Positions 54,783 to 62,809 of a stretch of DNA of 64,000 nucleotides are shown here, piece after piece. The position numbers and the translations under genes are program-made. Under the pieces are notes generated by a model that had not been told where the DNA came from, searched no databases, and saw only the letters and a program-made list of their open reading frames with translations. Within the stretch, counting starts at the first letter, position 1; each line of letters begins with the position of its first letter. This DNA is from JAWKMZ01 sp041391965 (GTDB lineage Bacteria > Bacteroidota > Bacteroidia > Flavobacteriales > Flavobacteriaceae), in assembly GCA_041391965.1 (NCBI GenBank), contig JAWKMZ010000004.1, forward strand, positions 1 to 64,000, given 5' to 3'.

Positions 54783-56129
54783 ATGAAAACTCAATTTCAC
54801 AAGTACATTTTTATCGCATTTTTATCCATGACATTGTTCACATGTCAAAAGGATGATGTGACACCACCACAATCACAAGCCGAATTTTCAGCAAGCGCAA
54901 CACAAGTTGCCGTAGGCGAAGAAATACAGTTTACTAATACATCACAAAACGCTACAGCTTATGCTTGGAGTTTTGGTGATGGTACCACATCACACCAAGT
55001 ATCCCCAAGAAAAACCTACGAAACCAGCAATGTCTTTTTAGTAAGTTTGGTTTCAACAGGAGCAGGTGGTTCTACAATTTCTAATATGGAAATTACGGTA
55101 ACTCCAGCCAGCTCATTTACAGTTGAAGATGAAGATAATCTTATTGCAACCGTTCCAGTACAGTTTACCAATACCTCTTTAGGTGCCGATAGCTACACGT
55201 GGTCGTTTGGCGATACAGACAACTCAACATCAACTGATGAAAATCCAACCTTTGCATATCCAAATCCAGGAACTTATACAGTAAGTTTAACCGCAAGTAG
55301 TGCGTATGGAGCGCAAACATCAACCAAAGAAATAACTATTGGAGGTGTACCAGCAGCTCCTGCAAATTTGTATTATATAGCATTGGGCGATGAGTTTATA
55401 AGAAAATTGACTTTAGATGGAACAGGTACTGTAAGCGATGTCCTTGATATTGCAGGAAAAGGCGGTGTTGGTATGGCGTATGACAATGTGAATCAAAAAA
55501 TATACTTCTCTGATTTTGACACCTATCCTTTTGGAAATATTTGGAGAATGAACCTTGATGGCTCTAATTTAGAAGTGATTGCAAGCAATATTGGAGACCC
55601 TTATGCAATTGCACTTGATGTTGCTGGCGGAAAAATTTATTGGGTAGATGATGACAGCAATGTCTCTAAAGCCAATTTAGACGGCTCTAATCCAGAAATA
55701 GGATTCCTAAACATTCCTGGAGCTTATTGGAGAGCCATTTCTTTAGATGTTGAAAACAATAAAATGTATGTGTACGATGCCAATAACGAAGATTTATATG
55801 TAGCCAATACAGATGGCACCAACCCTTCTGTTATTGTACCAGGAGTTTATGGATATGCAGTTGCAGTTGATACCGTTAACGATAAAATTTATTTTGATGA
55901 TCAAAATGATGAATTGTTAAAAGTAGCCAACTTAGATGGCTCTAATATTCAAACATTTGACGACAACGGTACACGTATTTATGGGATGCAAATAGATAAC
56001 GAAGCTGGTAAAATATACTGGTCAGGGCGTGACTCTGGAGAATTGTATCGCGCTAACTTAGACGGTACCAATAAAGAAGTTCTAAAAACAGGAATTTCAA
56101 GTCCAAGAGGCATTGCTTTAGTTAAATAA
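54783..56129 (+). CDS. PKD-domain and YWTD-propeller lipoprotein 1
   Basis: About 448 residues: lipobox LFTC, two PKD domains (AYAWSFGDGTTSHQVSPRKTY; SYTWSFGDTDNSTSTDENPTF), then a six-blade-like YWTD/LDL-receptor class B propeller with repeats KIYWVDD...KANLDGSNPEI, KMYVYDA...ANTDGTNPSV, KIYFDDQ...ANLDGSNI and KIYWSGR...ANLDGTNKEV. I begin at the ATG at 54783 that gives a proper lipoprotein signal; an upstream ATG at 54750 adds eleven polar residues. A surface-exposed binding partner of SusD is the likely role. Confidence 0.88.
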   Translation: MKTQFHKYIFIAFLSMTLFTCQKDDVTPPQSQAEFSASATQVAVGEEIQFTNTSQNATAYAWSFGDGTTSHQVSPRKTYETSNVFLVSLVSTGAGGSTISNMEITVTPASSFTVEDEDNLIATVPVQFTNTSLGADSYTWSFGDTDNSTSTDENPTFAYPNPGTYTVSLTASSAYGAQTSTKEITIGGVPAAPANLYYIALGDEFIRKLTLDGTGTVSDVLDIAGKGGVGMAYDNVNQKIYFSDFDTYPFGNIWRMNLDGSNLEVIASNIGDPYAIALDVAGGKIYWVDDDSNVSKANLDGSNPEIGFLNIPGAYWRAISLDVENNKMYVYDANNEDLYVANTDGTNPSVIVPGVYGYAVAVDTVNDKIYFDDQNDELLKVANLDGSNIQTFDDNGTRIYGMQIDNEAGKIYWSGRDSGELYRANLDGTNKEVLKTGISSPRGIALVK

Positions 56130-56133
56130 AAAA

Positions 56134-57267
56134 ATGAAACAGATGAAAAAAATAAGTTTAATAATAGTCATGCTTTGCACAACAATTTTATTTCACTCGT
56201 GCTCTGACGATGATTATCCAGTACCACCAGCAAGTACAGTACCTCAATTTACATATACTATTGATAATGACGAATTGGCGCCAGCAACAGTAACTTTTAC
56301 TAATACCTCAATCGTTCCAGCAACCGTTGGCGATGCTACGTTTTATTGGAATTTTGGTGATGACCAATCATCTTCTGATACAAACCCATCACACTTATAT
56401 ACAGAACCTGGTGTTTATAATGTCAATTTAGTGGTGACCACCTCCATTTCATTAGAGGTTAAACAAGTTACCAAAACCATTGTAATAAAAGACCCAAATG
56501 CTACAGGAACACCAATTTATTTTACTGATGGTTCGCAAGTGTACCAAGGGCTTATCAACACGCAAGCACCCATTTTTACACCTGTAAATAATATTACGAC
56601 ACAATCATCTTACGGAATGACCATGGATACTCAAAACCAAAAATTGTATATCAGCGATTATGGATCTGATAAAATTTACAGAGCCAATTTAGATGGTAGC
56701 AATTTTGAAGATTTCAGAACTGGTGTTGACAGTCCAAACGGAATGGCTATTGATTATGATAACAACCAAATCTATTGGGATACAAGTTCTGGTATTCAAA
56801 GAGGAACCCTTGATGGTACTGATGTTGAAGATTTTGTAACAGGCCAATCTAACGACCCTGAAGGGCTTAGCATTGATCCAGTAAACCATAAACTTTATTG
56901 GATTAACTATAATGGTGGCGTTTGGGTTAAAAATTTAGATGGCACTGGCGAAACAGAATTAATTCCTGACATTGAAGGCGGAAGCATCTTAGTTATTGGC
57001 AACCGTATTTATTATGATGAATATGTTGGCTCTGGAGACATTCGACTAAAATCAGCCAATTTAGATGGTACCAATATAACAACCATAGCCGTTGGAATTG
57101 GAAGAGTGGTGTATGGCTTAGCTTACGATGCTAATGAGCAAAAAATTTATTGGGGCGATCGCAGTACAGATACCATGTACAGAGCCAATTTAGATGGTAC
57201 CAACCCTGAAGCGTGGTTTGCATCTACAGGAGATACCAGAGGAATTGTCATAGGAATACAACAATAA
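56134..57267 (+). CDS. PKD-domain and YWTD-propeller lipoprotein 2
   Basis: A 377-residue paralogue of the preceding protein with a lipobox (FHSC), one PKD domain (TFYWNFGDDQSSSDTNPSHLY) and a propeller of YWTD-like repeats (KLYISDYGSDKIYRANLDGS, QIYWDTSSGIQRGTLDGT, KIYWGDRSTDTMYRANLDGTNPE). It starts 4 nt after its neighbour and is followed 6 nt later by an S51 enzyme gene, so it belongs to the same transcript. Confidence 0.88.
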   Translation: MKQMKKISLIIVMLCTTILFHSCSDDDYPVPPASTVPQFTYTIDNDELAPATVTFTNTSIVPATVGDATFYWNFGDDQSSSDTNPSHLYTEPGVYNVNLVVTTSISLEVKQVTKTIVIKDPNATGTPIYFTDGSQVYQGLINTQAPIFTPVNNITTQSSYGMTMDTQNQKLYISDYGSDKIYRANLDGSNFEDFRTGVDSPNGMAIDYDNNQIYWDTSSGIQRGTLDGTDVEDFVTGQSNDPEGLSIDPVNHKLYWINYNGGVWVKNLDGTGETELIPDIEGGSILVIGNRIYYDEYVGSGDIRLKSANLDGTNITTIAVGIGRVVYGLAYDANEQKIYWGDRSTDTMYRANLDGTNPEAWFASTGDTRGIVIGIQQ

Positions 57268-57273
57268 TTTAAA

Positions 57274-58122
57274 ATGAGAAAATTAATAGCAACTTGTGTG
57301 TTTTTAGGTATTGCAATAATTGGCAATACCTTAAACGCACAAAACAACAACCCAAAAGGAAAACTGTTTATCATAGGTGGTGGCTCAAGACCATCAAATA
57401 TGGTTGATAGAATTATTAAAGAATCCGGAATAGATGAAAACGGTTATGGCATTATTTTACCTATGTCAAGCGTTGAACCCGATTCGGCTGTTTATTACGC
57501 ATCAAAACAATTTTATGATAAAGGATTTAAAAACATTTACGGATTGAATTTTGTCAAAAATGAAAAAATAACAACTTCAAAATTAGATTCTATCAAAAAT
57601 GCCAAACTCATTTATATCTCTGGCGGCGATCAAAATCGGTTTATGGACATTATTGCAGGCACCAATATAGAAAAAACCATCCATCAAGCGTATAACAATG
57701 GAAGTCTGGTAGCTGGCACAAGTGCTGGTGCTGCTGTAATGAGCAAAATGATGATTACTGGTAATGAACTAAAACATCCTGATTATTCAGCAACTTTCAA
57801 AAATATTCAATCGGATAATATAGAAATAAAATCAGGGTTGGGAATGCTAACAAACGTTATTATCGACCAACATTTTGTAAAGCGAAGTAGATACAATCGG
57901 CTGTTGAGTGCTGTCATTGAGCATCCCGAAATGACAGGAATTGGCATTGATGAATCTACTGCTATTTTAGTAGATGGAAACCACATAGAAGTGGTTGGCA
58001 ATTCGCAGGTCATCGTTTTTAAAAATCCTGAACATTCTAAAACCTTGTACAAAGAAAAGCTCGGAGCACACAATTTGAGTTTAAATATCTATGTACCTGG
58101 TGAAATGTTTACAATTCAATAA
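57274..58122 (+). CDS. Exported peptidase S51 (cyanophycinase-type) protein
   Basis: A 282-residue protein with a signal peptide (NTLNAQ) and a class I glutamine-amidotransferase-like fold of peptidase family S51. The two family landmarks are intact: GGDQNR (117-122) and the nucleophile elbow GTSAGAA with Ser150. Cyanophycinase of this family cuts multi-Arg-poly-Asp into beta-Asp-Arg dipeptides; other members are dipeptidase E or alpha-aspartyl enzymes, so specificity is inferred. No T9SS tail, so periplasmic. It lies 4 nt from an M20 peptidase gene. Confidence 0.88.
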   Translation: MRKLIATCVFLGIAIIGNTLNAQNNNPKGKLFIIGGGSRPSNMVDRIIKESGIDENGYGIILPMSSVEPDSAVYYASKQFYDKGFKNIYGLNFVKNEKITTSKLDSIKNAKLIYISGGDQNRFMDIIAGTNIEKTIHQAYNNGSLVAGTSAGAAVMSKMMITGNELKHPDYSATFKNIQSDNIEIKSGLGMLTNVIIDQHFVKRSRYNRLLSAVIEHPEMTGIGIDESTAILVDGNHIEVVGNSQVIVFKNPEHSKTLYKEKLGAHNLSLNIYVPGEMFTIQ

Positions 58123-58126
58123 TTAC

Positions 58127-59443
58127 ATGATTTTAAAAGTATCAAAAACCCTTGTGTTCTTATCGCTAATTTGTTTTAGTTCGATGGTGTTTTCTCAAAC
58201 TAAAAAAGCAGAAAAAGCCATCGTCAAATCAGTCGATAAACATACAGATAATGCCATAAAATTGCTTAAGGAAGCAGTGCTAATCAATAGTGGTAGTATG
58301 AATTTTGAAGGTGTTAAAAAAGTCGGAAAATTATTTCAGACAGAGTTAGACAAACTCGGTTTTAAAACCCAGCTAACATCTGGTGACGCCTATGGAAGGG
58401 CAGGACATCTCATTGCCACAAGAGAAGGAAAAAAAGGACCAAAATTTCTTTTAATTGGGCATTTAGACACTGTTTTTGAGTTAGAAAGCCCTTTTCAAAA
58501 CTACACCATGCTCAATGATTCTATCATGCAAGGACCTGGTGTTGCAGACATGAAAGGAGGTGATGTCATCATCATTTTAGCAATGAAAGCCCTTAAAGAG
58601 GCTGGTGTTTTAGATAATATGTCTATTGAAATTATCATGACTGGCGATGAAGAAAGTAGTGGAAACCCTTTAGAACTATCAAAAAAAGATTTGATTGAAG
58701 GCGCCAAACGTGCAGACATCGCTTTAGGTTTTGAAAATGGCGATAACAACCCAAAAACCATTGTAGTGGCAAGACGTGGTTCTACCGATTGGCATCTTAA
58801 AGTGACTGGAAATCCTGCACATTCCTCACAAATATTTACCGATAATATTGGTGTTGGAGCTATTTATGAAACTTCTCGTATTTTAAACGAATTCTATCTG
58901 CAATTAGCAAAAGAAAAAGATTTAACTTTTAATCCAGGATTTATTATTGGTGGCACAACCTTACAACCAGATGTCGATGGCACTGGTGGTCATGCCTTTG
59001 GAAAATCAAATGTAGTAGCGCAAGAAGCTATGGTTCATGGCGATTTGCGTGCAGTTTCCTTAGTACAATTGCAAAAGGCAAAAGCAACCATGCAAAAAAT
59101 TGTTTCAGAAAATTACCCAAAAACCAAAGCACAATTGACTTTTGGTGATGATGGCTATCCACCTTTAAGCTTAACAGAAGGCAATACTCAATTATTAGGC
59201 TATTACAATACCGTAAGTCAAGATTTAGGTTTTGGTTCTGTAACGGCTGTAAACCCAAGAAACGCTGGTGCTGCTGATATTTCGTTTACCTCTGGTTATG
59301 TTGACATGGCTATTGATGGCTTAGGGCTTACAGGAGGTTCAGGCGATCATACCGTTAATGAAAAAGGAAATTTAAACACAGTGGCAACACAAGCCAAAAT
59401 AACAGCAGTTTTGATGTATCGTTTGGTAAATGCAAAAAACTAA
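58127..59443 (+). CDS. Exported M20-family metallopeptidase
   Basis: About 438 residues with signal peptide (SSMVFSQ). M20 metal site intact: H112 and D114 in IGHLDTVFE, bridging D141 in GVADMKGGD, and E175/E176 in TGDEESSG; a lid domain (about 210-330) follows with GNPAHSSQIF. Resembles carboxypeptidase G2-like enzymes. Located between two S51 genes, it is well placed to hydrolyse dipeptides released by them. I use the ATG at 58127; the longer frame starts inside the previous gene. Confidence 0.92.
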   Translation: MILKVSKTLVFLSLICFSSMVFSQTKKAEKAIVKSVDKHTDNAIKLLKEAVLINSGSMNFEGVKKVGKLFQTELDKLGFKTQLTSGDAYGRAGHLIATREGKKGPKFLLIGHLDTVFELESPFQNYTMLNDSIMQGPGVADMKGGDVIIILAMKALKEAGVLDNMSIEIIMTGDEESSGNPLELSKKDLIEGAKRADIALGFENGDNNPKTIVVARRGSTDWHLKVTGNPAHSSQIFTDNIGVGAIYETSRILNEFYLQLAKEKDLTFNPGFIIGGTTLQPDVDGTGGHAFGKSNVVAQEAMVHGDLRAVSLVQLQKAKATMQKIVSENYPKTKAQLTFGDDGYPPLSLTEGNTQLLGYYNTVSQDLGFGSVTAVNPRNAGAADISFTSGYVDMAIDGLGLTGGSGDHTVNEKGNLNTVATQAKITAVLMYRLVNAKN

Positions 59444-59452
59444 AAATAGAGC

Positions 59453-60733
59453 ATGAAAAAAATTACAACCCTTTTTTTATTGAGTATCCAATGGCTTTTT
59501 GCCCAAAATTATGTAGAATATCATACCGGAAGCACAACAGATGTTACCACCAATCAACAATCTGGTGTTTGTATGATGGGTGGAGCAACAGAGCATGATG
59601 AAGCCATGAAATGGTTTTTAAATAAAGCGGATGGAGGCGATGTGGTCGTACTAAGAACTTCAGGTAGCGATGGGTATAACGATTATTTTTATACAGATTT
59701 AGGAATTACCATCAACTCTGTTACCACCTTTGTAATCAATAATACAGCAGGTGCAACAGACCCTTACGTGCTACAAAAGGTTGCCAATGCCGAAGCTATT
59801 TGGTTTGCAGGCGGTGACCAATATGACTATGTCAGTTACTTTAAAGACAATGCCATGGAAGATGCCTTAAATAACTTTATTAATGTAAAACAAGGTGTAA
59901 TAGGTGGCACAAGTGCAGGTATGGCAATTTTAGGAAGCACATATTTTTCTGCACAATACGGAACCCTTACAAGTAATGTGGCCTTAAGTAATCCATACCA
60001 TCCAAGAGTGGCTTTGGGTTATAACGATTTTTTAAACATCCCTTATCTAAACAATGTTATTACAGACACACATTATGACAACCCAGACAGACGTGGCAGA
60101 CACAGTGTTTTTTTAGCACGTTTTTCAAAAGATAATGCCATACGCTCTTTTGGGATTGCCTGTAACGAATATGTTGCAGTTTGCATTGGTGCTGATGGAA
60201 AGGCCTATGTATATGGCGATTATCCAAATTATCAAGAGTTTACCTATTTCTTACAAGCCAATTGTGTTGAAAATTATCAACCTGAAACCTGTGAAGCTTT
60301 TACGCCTTTAGATTGGAATAGAGGAGGAGAAGCCATTAAAGTCTATAAAGTTCCCGGAACCATGTCTGGTGTTAATTATTTCGATTTGACTGATTGGGAA
60401 ACAGGAAGTGGTGGCGATTGGCAAAATTGGTCTGTGTCTAACGGAACGTTTGCAACAGCAGCAGGCATCAACCCACAATGTGCTGCCTTATCAATTTCTG
60501 ATAATGAGGTTTTTAAATCAGAAGTGTATCCAAACCCATTTTCAGATACCTTTTATATAAGTTTACAAGGGCAAGCAAAAGATATCAAATTATATAATAT
60601 TTTAGGAAATGAAATAAATATCAAATTAGAAGCAAACAAAAATATAAATACCACAACATTAAGTTCTGGACTCTATATTTTAAAGCTCAAAACAGATACA
60701 TCTGAACAAACCTTCAAGCTTATTAAAAGGTAG
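59453..60733 (+). CDS. T9SS-secreted peptidase S51 (cyanophycinase-type) protein
   Basis: A 426-residue protein: signal peptide (WLFAQ), S51 domain with GGDQYDY (120-126) and nucleophile elbow GGTSAGMA (Ser154), and a C-terminal type IX sorting domain (about 345-426, YPNPFSDTFYISLQG...SSGLYILKLKTDTSEQTFKLIKR). It is therefore predicted to be delivered to the cell surface or medium, where it could make the first cuts in an external polymer before SusCD import. A linker with Cys-rich segment (CVENYQPETCEAF) joins the two parts. Confidence 0.9.
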   Translation: MKKITTLFLLSIQWLFAQNYVEYHTGSTTDVTTNQQSGVCMMGGATEHDEAMKWFLNKADGGDVVVLRTSGSDGYNDYFYTDLGITINSVTTFVINNTAGATDPYVLQKVANAEAIWFAGGDQYDYVSYFKDNAMEDALNNFINVKQGVIGGTSAGMAILGSTYFSAQYGTLTSNVALSNPYHPRVALGYNDFLNIPYLNNVITDTHYDNPDRRGRHSVFLARFSKDNAIRSFGIACNEYVAVCIGADGKAYVYGDYPNYQEFTYFLQANCVENYQPETCEAFTPLDWNRGGEAIKVYKVPGTMSGVNYFDLTDWETGSGGDWQNWSVSNGTFATAAGINPQCAALSISDNEVFKSEVYPNPFSDTFYISLQGQAKDIKLYNILGNEINIKLEANKNINTTTLSSGLYILKLKTDTSEQTFKLIKR

Positions 60734-60930
60734 TTTGGCGCCAATATATAAGCAGCAGCACCAATGCAAATCAAACCATTAGTGGGTCACTTTTCTAAGC
60801 TATCAAGAGTAACATTTACGTTTTTGACTTATTTTTTCTCAAGCAAAAAAGAAGATTATCAAAACAATCATACTAATAACTCTAAACCTCTTAAAGTGCA
60901 TAAACCTCATCAATATAAGCGCTAAATACT

Positions 60931-60938
60931 TATATTTG
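60931..60938 (+). promoter_or_regulatory. -7 box for candidate tracrRNA
   Basis: TATATTTG, exact TAnnTTTG, which would start RNA near 60943-60946; no -33 TTG at the right distance. Confidence 0.45.
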
Positions 60939-60943
60939 TTTTG

Positions 60944-61106
60944 ATATAATGTGTGACAATATTTTATCTAATTCAACGAAATAGCCTGTTGGAATTCGGG
61001 CAGAAATTTTTATGACAAACTTTGAAAAAAGAAAAAACGACCGCACACAATAGCTATATAATTTTAGTTTAATAAGTATGAGTTCCAAAAAACTCATGGT
61101 TTTTTT
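60944..61106 (+). ncRNA. Candidate tracrRNA
   Basis: A putative RNA of about 160 nt between a -7 box and a terminator, upstream of cas1. Against the CRISPR repeat (read on the minus strand as GTTGTGG...) it offers: CAAC pairing with the repeat's first GTTG; UUUaUCUAAUU pairing with GAUUAGAAAA (10 bp, one bulge); UGUG pairing with CACG; AUAU pairing with AUAU. About 13 nt of the repeat stay unpaired between the first two blocks. Right after CAAC comes GAAAUA and a hairpin GCCUG-N8-CGGGC, the place where tracrRNAs carry the nexus stem. Manual alignment only; no other RNA class fits better. Confidence 0.55.
61078..61106 (+). terminator. Terminator of candidate tracrRNA
   Basis: ATGAGTT-N6-AACTCAT perfect 7-bp stem followed by GG and T7. 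Plus-strand orientation only. Confidence 0.8.
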
Positions 61107-61135
61107 ATTACCTACTCTGATCATAGTCCAAGAGA

Positions 61136-61190
61136 CATTCCAAAAAAAAAGAAAATTTTTAAATTAGCAAAGCTAAATCTCATAAAACCA
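61136..61190. repeat. Direct repeat flanking cas1-cas2, left copy
   Basis: Shares with 62562-62614 the order CATTCC ... AATTTTTAAAT-AGCA-AGCTAAATCTCATAA, about 50 nt with a few substitutions and small indels. Confidence 0.6.
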
Positions 61191-61301
61191 TACTTTTAAA
61201 ACAAAAAACACTAAAAAAATGACACCTCATCTTTTTTTTCTGTAGTTAAAAGAATTATCTACTCATAACCTATTGGTTTTGCATAAATTAAAATTAAAAA
61301 G

Positions 61302-62213
61302 ATGTTAAAAAAATCACTTTTAATAGAAAAGAAAAGCAAAATCACTGCTAAAAACTTGCAGCTTCAAATAAAAAATGAATTTAGAGAAGCCTCAATTCCT
61401 ATTGAAGACATTGGTTTTGTTGTCATCGATAATCCTGAAGTCTATATCAGCATAACAGCAATGAATCATTTGGTAGAAAACAATACCGCTGTTATTATTT
61501 GCAATACATCACATTTGCCCAATGGCATGTTCCTAAACCTTAATAGTCATCATATCCAACAAGAACTTTTTAAAAATCAGATAGAAGCAAGCCTGCCACT
61601 AAAAAAGCAATTATGGCAGCAAACAATCACAGAAAAAATCAAGAACCAAGGCATTTTACTTAAAAAAATAACCAAAAATAAAAACAATTTTGAGTTTCTG
61701 GCAAGCAGAGTGCTAAGCGGAGACACAACAAACATGGAAGGCGTTGCGGCCAATTTTTATTGGAAATCTTTTTTTGACACAAACGATAGTGAACAGATGA
61801 AGCAACCCAATTTTAAAAGAGAACGCTTTGGTGATTATCCCAACAATTTCCTCAATTATGGCTATGCCATCTTAAGAGCCGCAACAGCCAGAGCCTTATC
61901 TGCAAGTGGTTTGTTAAACACCTTGGGCATACACCACAAAAGTAAATACAATGCTTTTGCTTTAGCAGATGATATTATGGAACCATTTAGACCAGTTGTA
62001 GATGAAGCAGTCCACCATATCATGCAGCACTATGACGAGCAAGAACTTAACACAGAAATAAAATCTGAATTGCTACAGTGCCTAACCCGAACCCTCTACT
62101 TTAAAGACGAAAAAAGTCCATTGATGGTTGCTTTACAAAAAACAGCAAGTTCACTGCAACAATGTTATAGTGGGAAACGTAAAAAAATTAAATATCCAAA
62201 ATTATGGAACTAA
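61302..62213 (+). CDS. cas1: CRISPR-associated endonuclease Cas1 (type II)
   Basis: A 303-residue Cas1 integrase of type II-C-like lineage. Metal ligands are intact: Glu in TNMEGVAANFYW (near 149), His in LGIHHKSKYNAF (near 209) and acidic residues in ADDIMEPFRPVVDE. It joins prespacers to the array with Cas2. cas2 overlaps its end by 10 nt. cas9, which normally precedes cas1 in these loci, is absent here; the candidate tracrRNA is the upstream neighbour instead. Confidence 0.96.
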   Translation: MLKKSLLIEKKSKITAKNLQLQIKNEFREASIPIEDIGFVVIDNPEVYISITAMNHLVENNTAVIICNTSHLPNGMFLNLNSHHIQQELFKNQIEASLPLKKQLWQQTITEKIKNQGILLKKITKNKNNFEFLASRVLSGDTTNMEGVAANFYWKSFFDTNDSEQMKQPNFKRERFGDYPNNFLNYGYAILRAATARALSASGLLNTLGIHHKSKYNAFALADDIMEPFRPVVDEAVHHIMQHYDEQELNTEIKSELLQCLTRTLYFKDEKSPLMVALQKTASSLQQCYSGKRKKIKYPKLWN

Positions 62214-62533
62214 ATGCTTACAGGATTATGTGGTTATTTGTATTTTTTGATTTACCTACTGAGACTCCAAAAGACAGAAAAAATGCTTCTGGATTTAGAA
62301 AAAACTTAATCAAAGACGGATTTGCTATGATGCAGTATTCCGTTTACATGAGGCATTGTGCCAGCAGCGAAAGTGCCGATGTACACGAAAAGCGTATTAA
62401 AAAGCTACTTCCTCCTTTTGGAAAAGTAAGTGTCTTACGAATAACCGATAAACAATTTGGAAATATTATGAACTTCTGGGGAAAATTAGAAGTCCCCAAA
62501 GAACCACAACCGACACAATTAGAATTGTTTTAA
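62204..62533 (+). CDS. cas2: CRISPR-associated protein Cas2 (type II)
   Basis: A 109-residue Cas2 with the ferredoxin-like start MWLFVFFDLPTETPKDRK (conserved Asp) and MMQYSVYMRHCAS. It forms the adaptation complex with Cas1. The stop lies 276 nt before the first CRISPR repeat; this spacer contains repeat elements and a minus-strand terminator but no other gene. Confidence 0.95.
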   Translation: MELNAYRIMWLFVFFDLPTETPKDRKNASGFRKNLIKDGFAMMQYSVYMRHCASSESADVHEKRIKKLLPPFGKVSVLRITDKQFGNIMNFWGKLEVPKEPQPTQLELF

Positions 62534-62561
62534 TAAATAACGCTCCATACCCATTATTTGT

Positions 62562-62614
62562 CATTCCAACGCAAGAGAATTTTTAAATCAGCATAGCTAA
62601 ATCTCATAACAAAA
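62562..62614. repeat. Direct repeat flanking cas1-cas2, right copy
   Basis: Second copy of the element at 61136-61190; it begins with TCATTCC, tying it to the dispersed TGTCATT family. Confidence 0.6.
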
Positions 62615-62632
62615 CATCAACCTACCCAATTT

Positions 62633-62680
62633 TGTCATTCCGACAAAGGCGCATGTTGTCATTCCGACAAAGGAGGAATC
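62633..62680. repeat. Dispersed TGTCATT palindrome, tandem copies 4 and 5
   Basis: Two tandem TGTCATTCCGACAAAGG units; the second continues AGGAATC, giving GATTCC/GGAATG-type arms. Same family as copies at 16228, 18995 and 38600. Confidence 0.6.
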
Positions 62681-62703
62681 ACATAATAAGACACAGACCA
62701 TTT

Positions 62704-62753
62704 AAAACAAAAAATGCTTCAATCTTGCCTTATCACTGCAAAAAAGAAGCATT
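62704..62753 (-). terminator. Minus-strand terminator at the array end
   Basis: On the minus strand AATGCTTC (62753-62746) pairs with GAAGCATT (62720-62713) and is followed by a run of T residues interrupted by one G. It would stop pre-crRNA transcripts coming from the array before they enter cas2. Confidence 0.55.
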
Positions 62754-62809
62754 ATTTTAAACGATATTTAACCTTAATCAATTGATATATAATAGGTGAC
62801 AAGCCAACT

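Larger units (their letters stand above)
60734..61301. other. 568-bp non-coding gap before cas1
   Basis: No supported protein gene. It holds a -7 box, a candidate tracrRNA, a terminator and one copy of a direct repeat (listed separately). The first 190 bp (to about 60925) show only a 10-nt exact match to the CRISPR repeat (AATCAAACCA, 60769-60778). I see no cas9 remnant. Confidence 0.55.

Noticed and set aside
60930..61124. 64-codon minus-strand reading frame in the gap before cas1
   Set aside because: It runs opposite to the candidate tracrRNA and through its terminator; no protein features.
61107..61301. Possible cas9 remnant between the candidate tracrRNA and cas1
   Set aside because: No frame here gives RuvC, HNH or PI-domain-like residues; the sequence is AT-rich with a repeat element only.
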